A DNA stretch of 64,000 nucleotides from Euglena gracilis (Eukaryota; Euglenida; Euglenophyceae; Euglenales). A program made the translations under genes and the position numbers. The notes under the pieces were generated by a model that saw nothing but the letters and a program-made list of their open reading frames with translations, did no database searches and was not told where the DNA came from. Shown piece by piece: positions 44,899 through 54,994 of the stretch (position 1 is its first letter; each line of letters opens with the position of its first letter). Where the stretch lies: NCBI GenBank assembly GCA_039621445.1, contig CP154956.1, positions 54,297,143 to 54,361,142 on the forward strand, written 5' to 3'.

Positions 44899-45122
44899 CC
44901 AACCCCATGTGCCTCGTGCTGTGTCCCGACTGCCAATAAAACACGAGAAATGTGGTTTTTGTGGTGTTGCCATTCCCAAAAATCCAAATTGTGTGGAGCT
45001 GAACAAAGTTGTCTGTGACGCCAAACAAACAAAGTTGTCTGTGAACAAAGTTGTCTGTGATTGGCATATCATTTTCATTGCCAAGATTTGGCAAAAGAGC
45101 CAAAGTACGGCTCTTTTGTGTC

Positions 45123-45306
45123 AAGAAACTGTGTTCGGGCCAAGACTTAGGGGGAGCCCAGGGGCGGGGACCGCGACGCCGAAGGCGCCGCGGTCGCCCC
45201 TGGGCCCCCCTAAAACCTTGGCCCAAAACACTGTTCTTGTTTGAAACCGTGTTTTGGGCGAAGATTTAAGACTTTTAAAGTCTCGAAATCGGCCCAAACA
45301 CGGTTT
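45123..45306. repeat. Double foldback inserted in TIR element iii copy 1
   Basis: Two palindromes in tandem: one centred on the GC-rich GACGCCGAAGGCGCCG stretch near 45,180, one on GACTTTTAAAGTC near 45,275. TTTGTGT flanks both sides, while copy 3 has a single uninterrupted TTTTTTGTGTAAAGCG (about 55,780-55,795). This is an empty/filled site pair. Confidence 0.75.
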
Positions 45307-46029
45307 CTTTGTGTAAAGCGTGTCGTGTGCCGTGATGTCCGCCACTCTGTTTCGTTGTGCTCTGCTGCTCCAAGGCAACCTAGCCTTCTGTTGTGTTGTA
45401 GAGTGCCCCCGACCCGCCTCACTCGTTGAGGACCACCCGGCCTCGCAACCACACGCCGATTTTTCATGATAGTGTTTTTTGCTTTTTACTCAGGGTTGCC
45501 ACAGATGCCCTCACTGAAAACGTGCCTGAACCCGGATGCCTTCACTGAAAACGTGTCATTGACACAAATGCCCTCATTGAAAACGTGCCTGAACCCGGAT
45601 GCCTTCACTGAAAACGTGTCATTGCCACAAATGCCCTCATTGAAAACGTGTTCATGACCACGAATTTCAGGGCAGGCATTTGGCGGGCTGAACACGTTTT
45701 TTTAAAAAAAATGATCTTTCATGTATCCGCCCAATGCACCTTCATACCCAAAAATGGCCAAAAACTTTTCCTTTGAAAGAAGTGCCAAAAACTGGTGCAT
45801 TTCCCCACTCAAAACGGAATTTCAAAAATGGCCCAAACTTCATCCCAAAAACGTGTTGGTCAAGAAAATCCTAACAAAATTCCCTTTCAAAAAAATGACC
45901 AATTTTACCACGATGAACCGTCATGGATGTTGCCTCGTCATGGATGTTGCCTCCCGGCCACCTGCAAAGTGGCATACTTCCCCCGTGACCCCCCCCCCCC
46001 GCCCCGTGACCCCCCCCATGACCCCCCCC

Positions 46030-46500
46030 GCGACCCGCACCACCCAGGGTTGACGTTTTTTTTGTTTTTTTTGAAAAAGCAAAAATTGACCTTTTTCCTT
46101 GCGAAATGACCATTTTTTTGAAGAAAATTTTTCGCGGGTGGTTCGGGTCACGCGGGGGGGGGGGGTCACGGGGGGGTCACAGGGGTGGGGGGGTCACGAG
46201 GGCGGGGTCACATTTTCGGTCGAGGGGGGTCATGGGGGGAAAACCCCCTGTGAAGTTTTTTTTTCAAATGTGTGAAAGTATTTCCAAATCTGTGTTTTCT
46301 GGTGCGAAAAATCATGCTTTCAACCCAAAAAAAATGAATGTTGTAGAGATAAAAAATGCACTTTTTCCCAAAAAAAACATTGCAAAAGTTTTCCCCCCAA
46401 TCCCTCCATGACGGTTTTTTTTGTTTTTTTTAAAAAAAAACATATAATTTTTTTTAAAAAACATGTTTTTTTTGTTTCAAAAAAAAAGCCGTCAACCTTG
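46030..46500. repeat. Duplicated A/T-hairpin and poly-G repeat, copy 2
   Basis: Second copy of 42,850-43,575, shorter by an internal deletion between the poly-G patch and the AAATGTGTGAAAG block. Confidence 0.75.
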
Positions 46501-46880
46501 GCACCACCCCCTTAAAAAAGCATGCTTTTTTGTTTCAAAAAAACAACCCGTTTTTTTTAATTTTTTTTTCATCTGTCTTGGGGGGGTTGGAAGTGGGGGG
46601 GGGTCCCGGGAGGGGGGGGTTGGAACTGTACAAGGGGGGAGGGGGGGGGTCCCAAGGTTTGACCAACTGTACTGCCTCGTCCCCAGCGTCTCGGCCCCTT
46701 CGGGGCCAGGGGGACAGAAAAAGTACATTTTGGTTGTGCCATGAAAAAAATTTTCTTGGCGCTTCGCGCCGGGGAAAAAAAGGATGTGCTCCAAATTTTG
46801 TCGGTTCCTCGCCCCCCCCCCCGGGAAAAAATTGTTCCGACACCGCTGGTCTCAGACAAAAACAGTTTTCTGAAGGGAAA

Positions 46881-47050
46881 TACCCCCCCCCCTTTATTGT
46901 CCCCCCCCTTTATTGTCCCTGGGCCCCGGCCGACGGGGGTTTTTTTTGGCCCGGCCAATGAAATTCTTTTGGTACCCCTTTATTGTCCCCCCCCCTTTAT
47001 TGTCCGGTCGGGCCTCCCGGGGGCAGGTCGGTGGGACAATAAAGGGGGGG
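46881..47050 (+). mobile_element. Poly-C/poly-G-ended mini-element, copy P1
   Basis: Starts TACCCCCCCCCC-TTTATTGTCC and ends GGGACAATAAA-GGGGGGG. The core has CCGGCCGACGGGGG, a T run, and GGCCAATGAAATTC followed by a second C-run/TTTATTGTCC pair. Homologous to P2-P5 below. No coding capacity. Confidence 0.85.
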
Positions 47051-47214
47051 TTCTTCTTCTTTTCGGTGGTATTTTTCTCTGAAAAAGAATGCCGAATTTG
47101 GCTGTCTGATTTTTTTTTGCCGGAATCCATGAAAAGTGCCCTGGAATGCCCACAAACAACCTTGAAACCCCCAAGACTTGGCCCACCGGGCAAAATTTGG
47201 GCATAAATTCAAGG

Positions 47215-47335
47215 CTGCATAGAGGTAGAGGGATAGAGGTAGAGGTAGAGGGAGAGGGAGAGGGAGGTAGAGGTAGAGGTAGAGGTTTTCTCCAACTTCA
47301 ACCTCCTCTATCCCTCTATGTCACCTCTATGTCAA
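47215..47335. repeat. GAGGTA microsatellite with inverted CCTCTA partner
   Basis: About 70 bp of TAGAGG/GAGGGA units followed after a short spacer by CCTCTA units, so the array can fold back. A similar inverted pair lies at 47,761-47,812. Confidence 0.85.
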
Positions 47336-47570
47336 AAACCAAAGGAAAATGACTCAATAAAGGATTTTTTTTGCAAGCAAAGGAGAAATACATGAAAGAA
47401 ATACATGTTTTCAGAATTGCTAAATGTGGTCACATAACTGCGCCAACAACTTTCAAAATCACCAACCCACATATTGTTTCTCATCCCCTCGCCGTTTTGC
47501 ATGTGTTTTCATGCAAAATTGCCATTTTCCGAGTAGATGGGGTTTTATGACCCTTTTTGAGGCCATTTTG

Positions 47571-47750
47571 GTACCATGCCCCCCCCCCCCATATTGTACC
47601 CCCCCATAATGTACCCCCCCCCCACGGGGTACCCCCCCACCATGGACCACGACCTTGGCCGCCCCCCATATTGTACCCCACCCCATAATGTACCTCCCCC
47701 CCAGAAAATGGCTCCCAGGGGGGGGGTAAAATATGGGGGGGGCATGGTAC
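47571..47750. mobile_element. Poly-C-ended mini-element, divergent type
   Basis: Inverted ends GTACCATGCCCCCC...ATAT and ATAT...GGGGGGCATGGTAC enclose ATATTGTACCCC and ATAATGTACCCC words. Same grammar as P1-P5 with a different core. Confidence 0.65.
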
Positions 47751-47812
47751 ATTTTACAAACATAGAGGTGACATAGAGGTAGAGGCCTTTGACCTCTACC
47801 TCTACCTCTATG

Positions 47813-48342
47813 CAGCCCTGATAAATTGCCCCCCCCCCCCCGAGTTAGTCACCCCCTCCTATTAGTCACCCTTGGCCAAATTCCCTTCCCAAGGGGGTGA
47901 CTAACTAGGGGGGGGGGGGCACAGTGCACAATGGGGGCATTGGTGTAGAAACTGGGGGGGCAAGGCCCCCGAGATTTTTTCGCCCCCCCCCGAGGATTTT
48001 TGACTCAAAATTTTTTCGCCCCCCCCCCGAAAAAAGTTACCCTCCAAAATTTTTTTGCACTTTGTGAAAAAAAAATCTTTCTGATTAACAACCCAACTTT
48101 TCATTGAACTTTTGGTTGGACATCGCTACCGTCTTGCCGCCCTTCGGGCGGCCAAACAAGCCCAAAACTCATGGTCGGAGGGGAAAAAAGTCTTCCTTTT
48201 TCCAAACTGAAGTTGTTGTTTGTGAATATCTCCACTCCCGTCTCGCCGCCCTTTGGGTGGTCGCCGCTCTTTGGGTGGCATCAGGACACACATGTACCTT
48301 GGGCCCCGGGCGGATTGGCTATGACGATCCTGGAGGTCGTAC
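47813..48342. other. Poly-C words (TTAGTCACC) and short unassigned sequence
   Basis: 47,820-47,920 has C runs with GAGTTAGTCACC / TATTAGTCACC and the inverse GGTGACTAACTAGGGGG, a small fold-back of the same type. No gene seen. Confidence 0.5.
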
Positions 48343-48475
48343 CGACCTAGGTCGGCCCGACCATTGGTCAGCCCGACCATGGTCGGGCCGACTTAGGTTG
48401 GCCCGACCAACTGGAGGTCGGCCCGACTAGAAGGAATTTTGACTATAGGTCGGTATAGGTCGGCCGACCTGTTTG
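48343..48475. repeat. GGTCGGGCCGACC palindrome cluster
   Basis: At least six overlapping copies of GGTCGG(G/C)CCGACC-type palindromes in 130 bp, in both exact and degenerate forms. Confidence 0.8.
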
Positions 48476-48479
48476 TTAC

Positions 48480-48845
48480 CGACCATTATGGGGTGTCCCC
48501 CCCGCGTCCCCCCCTCCCCCGCGTCCCCCCGCGTCCCACTTTGGAACCAAAATTTTGTTCTCGAGACAGCCAAATTTAAAAGGCTGATTCCTAATTTCAG
48601 GCAAATTTGAGGTTGGTGATTCCTAATTTGGTGTGGGTGATTCCTAACTTGTGGTGGGTCATTCCTAATTTGGGGTGGGTTTGTCCTAATTTGTTGTGGT
48701 GGAATCCTAATTTGGCTAAAAATTTCTTGCAGCAAATTCCTAATTTCACCGTCCCAAAAATGGCATCTCCCCCACGTCCCCCCCCCCCACGTCCCCCCCG
48801 CGTCCCCCCCGCGTCCCAGACACCCCCTATGGTCGGCCCGACCAT
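48480..48845. repeat. Foldback with poly-C ends
   Basis: CCGACCATTATGGGGTGTC near 48,480 is inverted as GACACCCCCTATGGTCGG near 48,822-48,840. CGCGTCCCCCCC runs sit inside each end in the same (not inverted) orientation. The interior has repeats of ATTCCTAATTTG. Confidence 0.7.
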
Positions 48846-49077
48846 TAACGTGACCCCCCCCCTTATATGGCACCCCCCTGGGAGCGTTTTGACCCCCCTG
48901 GCGACTATTAGGGGGGGGTGACAATTAGGGGGGGGGTACTCAATTCACCCCACATTTCCATGGGTCCATGGGTAACCAGGTTTTGAATAGTGCTGAGCTC
49001 TTGATAAGCGCGCACCCACCCCTTCATTGACCTCCCCATATACACCGGCCCACTCTATGGATGGAGCTCTTTTGATT

Positions 49078-50171
49078 GTAACCGTGAATAGAGGCCCGGC
49101 GCCTGCCCTGTTTTTCGTGATGAACCCCAAAAACCTGTCAATCCCATCAATCGAAAGCTCTTCTCAAGGGCTTTTGACAGATGGCCACAGGATTCAGCAA
49201 TAATACACACGGCACTTATTTTCAGTGATTGTGTATTCCAAAATTCGACATCCTAATTTCTGAAATCCCACACCTCAGGTGCCATTCGGCATATCAATCG
49301 AAAGCTCTCCCCATGAGCTTTCATTTGGTACCCTCAGAACTCAGCCACACTGCACAGCGCCCTAAAAATTGCCGATCGCAATGTTCCGGCCCTTTTCGCA
49401 AATCCCAAAACCCACTGTTCACCTGCCATGTTTTCCCTTGATCGATGGCCCTTCTCAAGGGCTTTCGGCAGATGGCCTTAGATTCCAGCCGTGCTGCATG
49501 GTACTCTATTGCAGAAATTCCCCAAATTTAACCAAATGGAAAGTGTTGCACAAAATACCACTTTTTAGCACTTTTCATTTTGGGTCCCCTGGACGCCGTC
49601 TTCCCGCCCGAACCAACCAGACAAGCGTTGGACGCCGGTTCGGGTGTGAAGCCAGAGCCCCAATACACGGTTTGGGGGTTGTGGCAACGTTCGGTCCATG
49701 GTGTTTGTGGCTTTCTTCGCCATTTTTGCAAGAGCAGACCGAGGAACAACACAAGCAATGCGGATAAAATACCGACCTTCTGTTATCCGTTAGGCTCTAA
49801 AGCGAATATCGGCGTCAGGCCAAGCATTGTGGGGGCCTTTGGGGGGGACCGGGCGCCTTCGGCGCCCGGTCCCCCCCCACAAAGTGCCCCCAATTACTTG
49901 GCCCAACGCCCATTTCTCGTTTTCCGTGGGTATGATTCGGGTCATTTGGACACCATTTCTACAGACTTGTTTCTATTCACAAAAAACAGGGCATATTTTC
50001 AATTCACGAAAATATGCCCTGTTTTCCGTGAATAGGTATTCACGAAAAACAGGGCATATTTTCGTGAATCGGATTTTTGGGAAAAAAATGGCAAAAAAAT
50101 GCCCGAAAACCTGGCGTGAAGCACACCAACGAAAAACAGGGCAGGCGCCGGGCCTTTCTATTCACGGTTAC
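49078..50171. mobile_element. TIR element i (1.09 kb)
   Basis: Left TIR 49,078-49,118 and right TIR 50,129-50,171: GTAACCGTGAATAGA followed by GGCCCGGCGCCTGCCCTG, then TTTTTCGT, inverted at the other end with a 2-bp indel. Subterminal repeats of ATTCACGAAAAACAGGGC lie at 49,975-50,070. Sequence left of 49,078 matches the inverse of 61,095-61,205 and the match stops at the TIR, marking the boundary. No transposase ORF. Confidence 0.8.
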
Positions 50172-50173
50172 AG

Positions 50174-50281
50174 AAAAATCGTGGGCTATAACCCGTATTC
50201 AGGCCGTATAACGGGGCAAGGACGCCTACGGCGCCCTTGACCCGTTATACGGCCTGAATACGGGTTATGCCCACGATTTTT
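50174..50281. repeat. Hairpin next to TIR element i
   Basis: Palindrome with ~48-bp arms starting AAAAATCGTGGGC, with a small loop around GACGCCTACGGCGCC. It begins 3 bp after the right TIR of element i. Confidence 0.9.
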
Positions 50282-50414
50282 ATATAAAAAACGTGTTCAG
50301 CCCGCCAAATGCCTGCCCTGAAATTCGTGGTCATGAACACGTTTTCAATGAGGGCATCTGTGGCAATGACACGTTTTCAATTAAGGCATCTGTGGTTAGG
50401 CACGTTTTCTATAC

Positions 50415-50518
50415 AAAAATCGACCGACACTAACAGATTCAGCAGGGGCGCCGGGCGCGAGCGAGCGAAGCGAGCCGCCCGGCGCCCCTGCTGAATCTGT
50501 TAGTGTCGGTCGATTTTT
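50415..50518. repeat. Hairpin next to TIR element ii
   Basis: Perfect 43-bp arms, 50,415-50,457 and 50,476-50,518. The arm ends AAAAATCGACCGACACTAAC, which is also the repeated unit inside element ii. It stops 2 bp before the left TIR at 50,521. Confidence 0.93.
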
Positions 50519-50618
50519 CTAAAACCTATTTTGTCTGGGCCCGACGCCTGTCTTGATATTCATTCGACCGAACCGCCTGGACGGAAATATGGTCAAAAAA
50601 GTGGTTTTTGGCCCATTA

Positions 50619-50746
50619 ACGGGCGCCTGAATGGAAATCGACCGACACTAACGGGCGCCTGAATGGAAATCGACCGACACTAACGGGCGCCTGAATGGAA
50701 ATCGACCGACACTAACGGGCGCCTGAATGGAAATCGACTGACATAA
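50619..50746. repeat. 32-bp tandem repeat, four units
   Basis: Units of ACGGGCGCCTGAATGG plus AAATCGACCGACACTA; the last unit is a variant. Confidence 0.9.
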
Positions 50747-51366
50747 ACGGTTTCCGATGTCTTGGAAATCGACCGACCTTCTGTGTCCTTTTTTTGAATG
50801 CCCTTTTGTTCCGTTTTGGGACATTTTAGGTTTCAGCCTGAAATACGTTATCGACCCAACCTTTTGTTCCCTTTTTCGGAATGCAGCTTGTCTTCCATTT
50901 TGAAAGAAACAATCTCTATCTCAAGAACTGTGCCTAAAACGCAGACTCTGCATTTTTTTAGAAACACAGATTTTGACCAAAGCCATGTTGCCAGGAACAC
51001 AGCCTTGCAATAGAATAGAATTGTAATACAGGCGTCGAGCCCAGAAAATAGGTTTAACGTGGCCAAATCACTCCTCACCCAAAAGCTTTTCTTTCAGATG
51101 ACCAGTGATAACAACTGGTTCAGGGCAAATTTGCCGAACGCTTTTTCTGAAGTCCCAGAAAATGATAATCTTCAGCTCCGTCCTTCCGTCTGTTCCATCC
51201 AAAGTTCAGGCAGCTGTGATCACCTGACCACAAAATTTGGTTTTTTTCTGGTCCATAACGCCTCCACAACCCCATAGGACCAAAAATGTCTTCAAAAAAG
51301 GGAGATCCAAAATGTCCAAAAAGTCACTAAAAATTCCCAATCTGACCAGCAACAGATTTCAATGGA

Positions 51367-51484
51367 ATGGAAATCGACCGACATAAACGTGCGCCTGAAT
51401 GGAAATCGACTGACATAAACGGGCGCCTGAATGGAAATCGACTGACATAAACGGGCGCCTGAATGGAAATCGACTGACACAAAC
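51367..51484. repeat. 32-bp tandem repeat, four units (second array)
   Basis: Same unit as 50,619-50,746 in the same orientation, with ACTGACATAAAC variants. Confidence 0.88.
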
Positions 51485-51746
51485 AATTTCAGGCTGAAAT
51501 CCGTTAATGTCAGTAGAATTTCAAGACAGGCGTCGGGCCCAGAAAATAGGTTTTAATGAGGGCATCTGTGGCAATGGCACGTTTTCGATTAGGGCATCTG
51601 TGGCAACCCTGAGTAAAAAGCAAAAAAACGCTGTCATGAAAAATCGGCGGGCGGACCTGCGGAGCTGAACTTTTTTTTGTGTTGCCCTGTGCCAGCAAGG
51701 TGCCATGAAGGGGGTCAACCTTCGGCTTCTTGGCATCTTGCTGGTT

Positions 51747-51918
51747 CCCCCCCCCCCCATATCGTCCCCCCCCCATATTGTCCCTCGGCCCGGCCGACGG
51801 GGGGGTTTTTTTGGCTCGGCCAATGAAATTTCCTTTGGTACCCCCATATTGTCCCCCCCCCATATTGTCCATTTGGGGTCCCAGTGGGAAGGTGGTTGGG
51901 ACAATATGGGGGGGGGGG
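51747..51918 (+). mobile_element. Poly-C/poly-G-ended mini-element, copy P2 with empty site known
   Basis: Poly-C + ATATCGTCC/ATATTGTCC start, GGACAATAT + poly-G end, core like P1. It interrupts the gene of TIR element iii copy 2 between codons that are continuous in copy 3 (55,345-55,360), giving a filled/empty pair. Confidence 0.88.
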
Positions 51919-52359
51919 TATACCGCGAGAGCAGCCAGGAACAGTTCCGTCCTAGGGGGAGGTGGCAAAAGACTATTCACAAAGTTTGCCGTGCGTTTAG
52001 CCGTAGTGGGAGGGCTGCGAAAAAAAGAAGAAAAAGGGGGGAAAAAAGGGGGGTGACACGTTTTCCATTAAGGCATTTGTGGCAATGACACGTTTTCCAT
52101 TAAGGCAGCTGTGGTCATGCACGTTTTCCATTAAGGCATTTGTGGCAATGACACGTTTTCCATTAAGGCATCTGTGGTCAGGCACGTTTTCAATGAGGGC
52201 GCCGTTTTTTGGGTCCGAATTTCACCTTTCGCGTTTTTTGACCCCTTGCGTGAATCATGACCACAAATTTCAGGGCAGGCATTTGGCGGGCTCTGAACAC
52301 GTTTTTAAACAAATTGTGGCTGAGCCCAGATTTCAGCCTGAAACCGTGTCTGGGGGCTC

Positions 52360-52475
52360 CGGTTTCACGCCCGAACCGGCGTCTGGGACGCCGGTTCGGG
52401 CGGGAAATTCCTGCGCCGAACCGGCGTCCCAGACGCCGGTTCGGGCGTGAAACCGGCGTCTGGGGGACCCAAAAT
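52360..52475. repeat. GACGCCGGTTCGGGCG inverted-repeat cluster
   Basis: Four alternating copies of GACGCCGGTTCGGGCG and its inverse. Further copies at 53,110-53,240, 49,605-49,650, 58,785-58,810 and, with TTCTGTCC, 42,715-42,845. Confidence 0.8.
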
Positions 52476-53005
52476 AAAAAGTGCCAAAAAGTGTCCAAAG
52501 GGTTTGTAGACAGGTGGCAATCATATTTGAGCAGTTTTTGGGTGGTCTTGGGCCAGAAATTGGGGGTTTTTGAGGAACAATTTCCTTTTGGCCAATTTTC
52601 GAGAATTTCTGAAATACAATACCACGCAGCCTGGCAGAAATCTGAGGCCATCTGCTGAAAGCCCTTGAGAAGAGCTTTCGATCGATGGGCAACATGGCAG
52701 CTGAAAAGTGGAATTTCAAATATGCAAATAGGGTCCGAAAAATGCGGAAAAATGCGATCGCTGATTTTGAGAGCGCTTTGCAATCTGGCTGAGTTCTGTG
52801 GGTACCAAGCGAAAGGTGTTGGCGAGACCTTTCGTTTGATATGCAGTATGCAACCTGAGCTGTGGGATTTGACAAATTAGGATGTCAAATTTTGGAAGAC
52901 ACGATCGCTGAAAATAAGCGCTGTGTGCATTATGGCCGAATACTGTGGCCATCTGTCGAAAGCCCTTGCGAAGAGCTTTCGATTGATGGTTAACATGGCT
53001 TCATA
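52470..53005. repeat. Inverted copy of 49,130-49,600
   Basis: About 500 bp of imperfect (roughly three-quarters identical by eye) inverted similarity, including two copies of AAAGCTCTTCTCAAGGGCTT and the block TCCAAAATT(C/T)GACATCCTAATTT. No coding content. Confidence 0.7.
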
Positions 53006-53255
53006 AGTGTGGAATCTGCCATTTTTGACCGGCGGCCCATTTGGGCCAAAGTCGCCCAAAACTGCCCCAAACATGGGGATTTTGGGCGAAATTGGCCGTG
53101 ATTCCTCAGCCGCCGGTTCGGGCGTGAAACCGGAGCCCCCTAGCCACGGTTTCAAAAACTGTTTCCCAGACGCCGGTTCGGGCGTCCCCGTTACCGCCCG
53201 AACCGGCGTCACAGGTTTCACGCCCGAACCGGCGTCTGGGAAACAGTTCTCGATA

Positions 53256-53340
53256 TATAAAACGTGTTCAGGGGGCCCCCTTTGGGGGCCCCCTCCTGGA
53301 CACGTTTTCAGGCTGAAATCTGGGCTCAGCCACAATTTGT
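53256..53340. repeat. Hairpin of the TIR element iii type, free-standing
   Basis: AAAACGTGTTCAGGGGGCCCCC and GGGGGCCCCCTCCTGGACACGTTTT arms, followed by CAGGCTGAAATCTGGGCTCAGCC as in hairpin 44,256-44,364, but with no element iii attached. Confidence 0.8.
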
Positions 53341-53689
53341 GTGTAGAAAGCTTTCAAGCTGCCAACGGGCGGCAAGACGGTGTTGCGGTGTTGTGTTTTG
53401 GGATTTCAAACGAGTGCAAAATGCGAAAAAAGAGCCCTAGGGGACCCCCCCGCCTAAAATAACAAAATCCCCTTGTGTGCGCAAGGCAAGGATGGCCAAA
53501 ACGCGCCCCCCAACAAACTCCCTTTGTGCTACCTTAGTCGGCTTACATTTCAACCGACCATAACGTGACCCCCCCCCTATTTGTCACCCCCCCCAATAGT
53601 CCCCCCCCCCTTGGGGGGCGACAATTAGTCGCCCCCCCAAGTCTTAGTTTTATTTTAACTACGATTAGTCAAGTCCCCCAAGTCCGGGG

Positions 53690-54880
53690 TCGTTGAGCTC
53701 TTATCCTTTTATGGGTAAGAGCGAAGCTTTACCACCAGCGAAACCCCCCCTCGACCCCCCCTCCCCCCCCCCCCGCCCCGGGTCGGGGCCACCTCGGGAA
53801 CGGACGGATTATCACCATGATCCCGGCCCGGTTCCCGGAATTTTTTTTTTCAGTCGCGAGCGACTGGATTTCTAGTTTCCGAATCACCCGGGTTTGACCC
53901 CCAACTCCCCGCCAGGCCCAAGTTATTCACACGCAAAGGGGTCCAAATTGGGTAGGATTTACCCGCCCCCCTGGATAAGCCCCTTTGGACCTTGCCATTT
54001 CGGCCAAAAATGTCAATTTTCAAAATATCTCCAAAATGAAGTCAGGTCAAAGGAAATGTCCGGAGACCTAATTTGAAGCCCTTGGAACGCCCCATCTACC
54101 GGTATTTTGATTTCCCCGCAACTCCCCGCCTTACCCGAGATACGGCCGTTTTCGGCCCAGATGGCCGTTCTGTACACTTTTCCCACTGTTTGACTTAGCT
54201 GTTTTCGGGGGGTGGGGGGTCAAAAAATCGATGTTTTCAAAATTTCTCGAAAATGTGCAAAATCAAAGGAAATGTCCGGAGACCTAAATTGAAGCCCTTG
54301 GAATGCTCTATCTACTAGGATGCTCACCGCCTAGCCCAAGATACGGCCGGTTTTCAGCCAATTTAGGCCATTTTGTACACTTTTCCCACTGTTCGACTTG
54401 GCCGTTTTCGGGGGGTGGGGGTCAAAAAATCGATGTTTTCAAAATTTCTCGAAAATGATGCAAAATCAAAGGAAATGTCCGGAGACCTAAATTGAAGCCC
54501 TTGGAACGCTCTATCTACTGGGATTTTGGTTTTCCCGGAACTCCCCGCCCAGCCCGAGCTACGGGAGTTTTTTTTTTGGCCAATTTAGGCCATTTTAGGC
54601 CATTTTGTACACTTTTTCCACTGTCCGACTTTGCCGTTTTCGGTCAAAAAAGTTGAAAAAATCGAAAAAAATTTTTGGCCTCCCGGACCCAGAAAAACTG
54701 TTTTTGAGCCGAAAACGAGCGTTTTTCGCCGCCGACCTATTGATTTTGGGTCAAAACCGGGTCAAAAAAAGTCGAAAAAAATCGAAAATTTTTTTTTGCC
54801 CGAAACGATGTTTTTTGGCCTCCCGGACCCGGAAAAACTGTTTTTGAGCCGAAAATGAACATTTTTCGACCCCCCGGCGC
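53690..54880. repeat. Long repeat with internal ~200-bp tandem units, copy 1
   Basis: Matches 60,270-61,080. Begins TGAGCTCTTATCC...GGTAAGAGCGAAGC, has TTCAGTCGCGAGCGACTGGATT, then two to three tandem units built on AAAGGAAATGTCCGGAGACC, GAAGCCCTTGGAA and GTACACTTTTCCCACTG. No ORF of note. Confidence 0.8.
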
Positions 54881-54911
54881 ACCGTGTCGGGCACAAATCC
54901 CTTGGATTTCT

Positions 54912-54990
54912 ATACACAAATTGTGGCTGCCCCGAAGGGGGCCCCCTGAACACGTTTTCAGGCTGAAATCTGGGCTCAGCCACAATTTGT
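54912..54990. repeat. Hairpin next to TIR element iii copy 3
   Basis: ACAAATTGTGGCT ... AGCCACAATTTGT ends; the left arm is shortened relative to 44,256-44,364. It ends 4 bp before the left TIR. Confidence 0.8.
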
Positions 54991-54994
54991 TTAA

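Larger units (their letters stand above)
44371..45699 (+). mobile_element. TIR element iii, copy 1
   Basis: Left TIR 44,371-44,420 and right TIR 45,652-45,699 are inverted copies (~48 bp) containing GCCCGCCAAATGCC. Subterminal arrays of GAAAACGTGTCATTG / GAAAACGTGCCTG units sit inside both ends. It carries a truncated copy of the 180-aa gene. A double foldback (about 45,123-45,306) and a triplication of ACAAAGTTGTCTGTGA near 45,005-45,060 disrupt the 3' half. Confidence 0.85.
50521..51554. mobile_element. TIR element ii (1.03 kb)
   Basis: TIRs 50,521-50,563 and 51,516-51,554 start AAAACCTATTTT and continue CTGGGCCCGACGCC and TGTCTTGA. 32-bp tandem repeats lie inside each end. Interior without ORFs over 76 codons. 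Non-autonomous. Confidence 0.85.
50288..52304 (-). mobile_element. TIR element iii, copy 2 (interrupted)
   Basis: The end at 50,288-50,336 and the other TIR at 52,255-52,304 match copies 1 and 3. The copy is in reverse orientation. Hairpin c plus TIR element ii (50,410-51,554) is inserted in its subterminal array, and mini-element P2 (51,747-51,918) in its gene. The gene's C-terminal half is deleted. Removing the inserts restores the expected order of TIR, array, gene, array, TIR. Confidence 0.75.
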
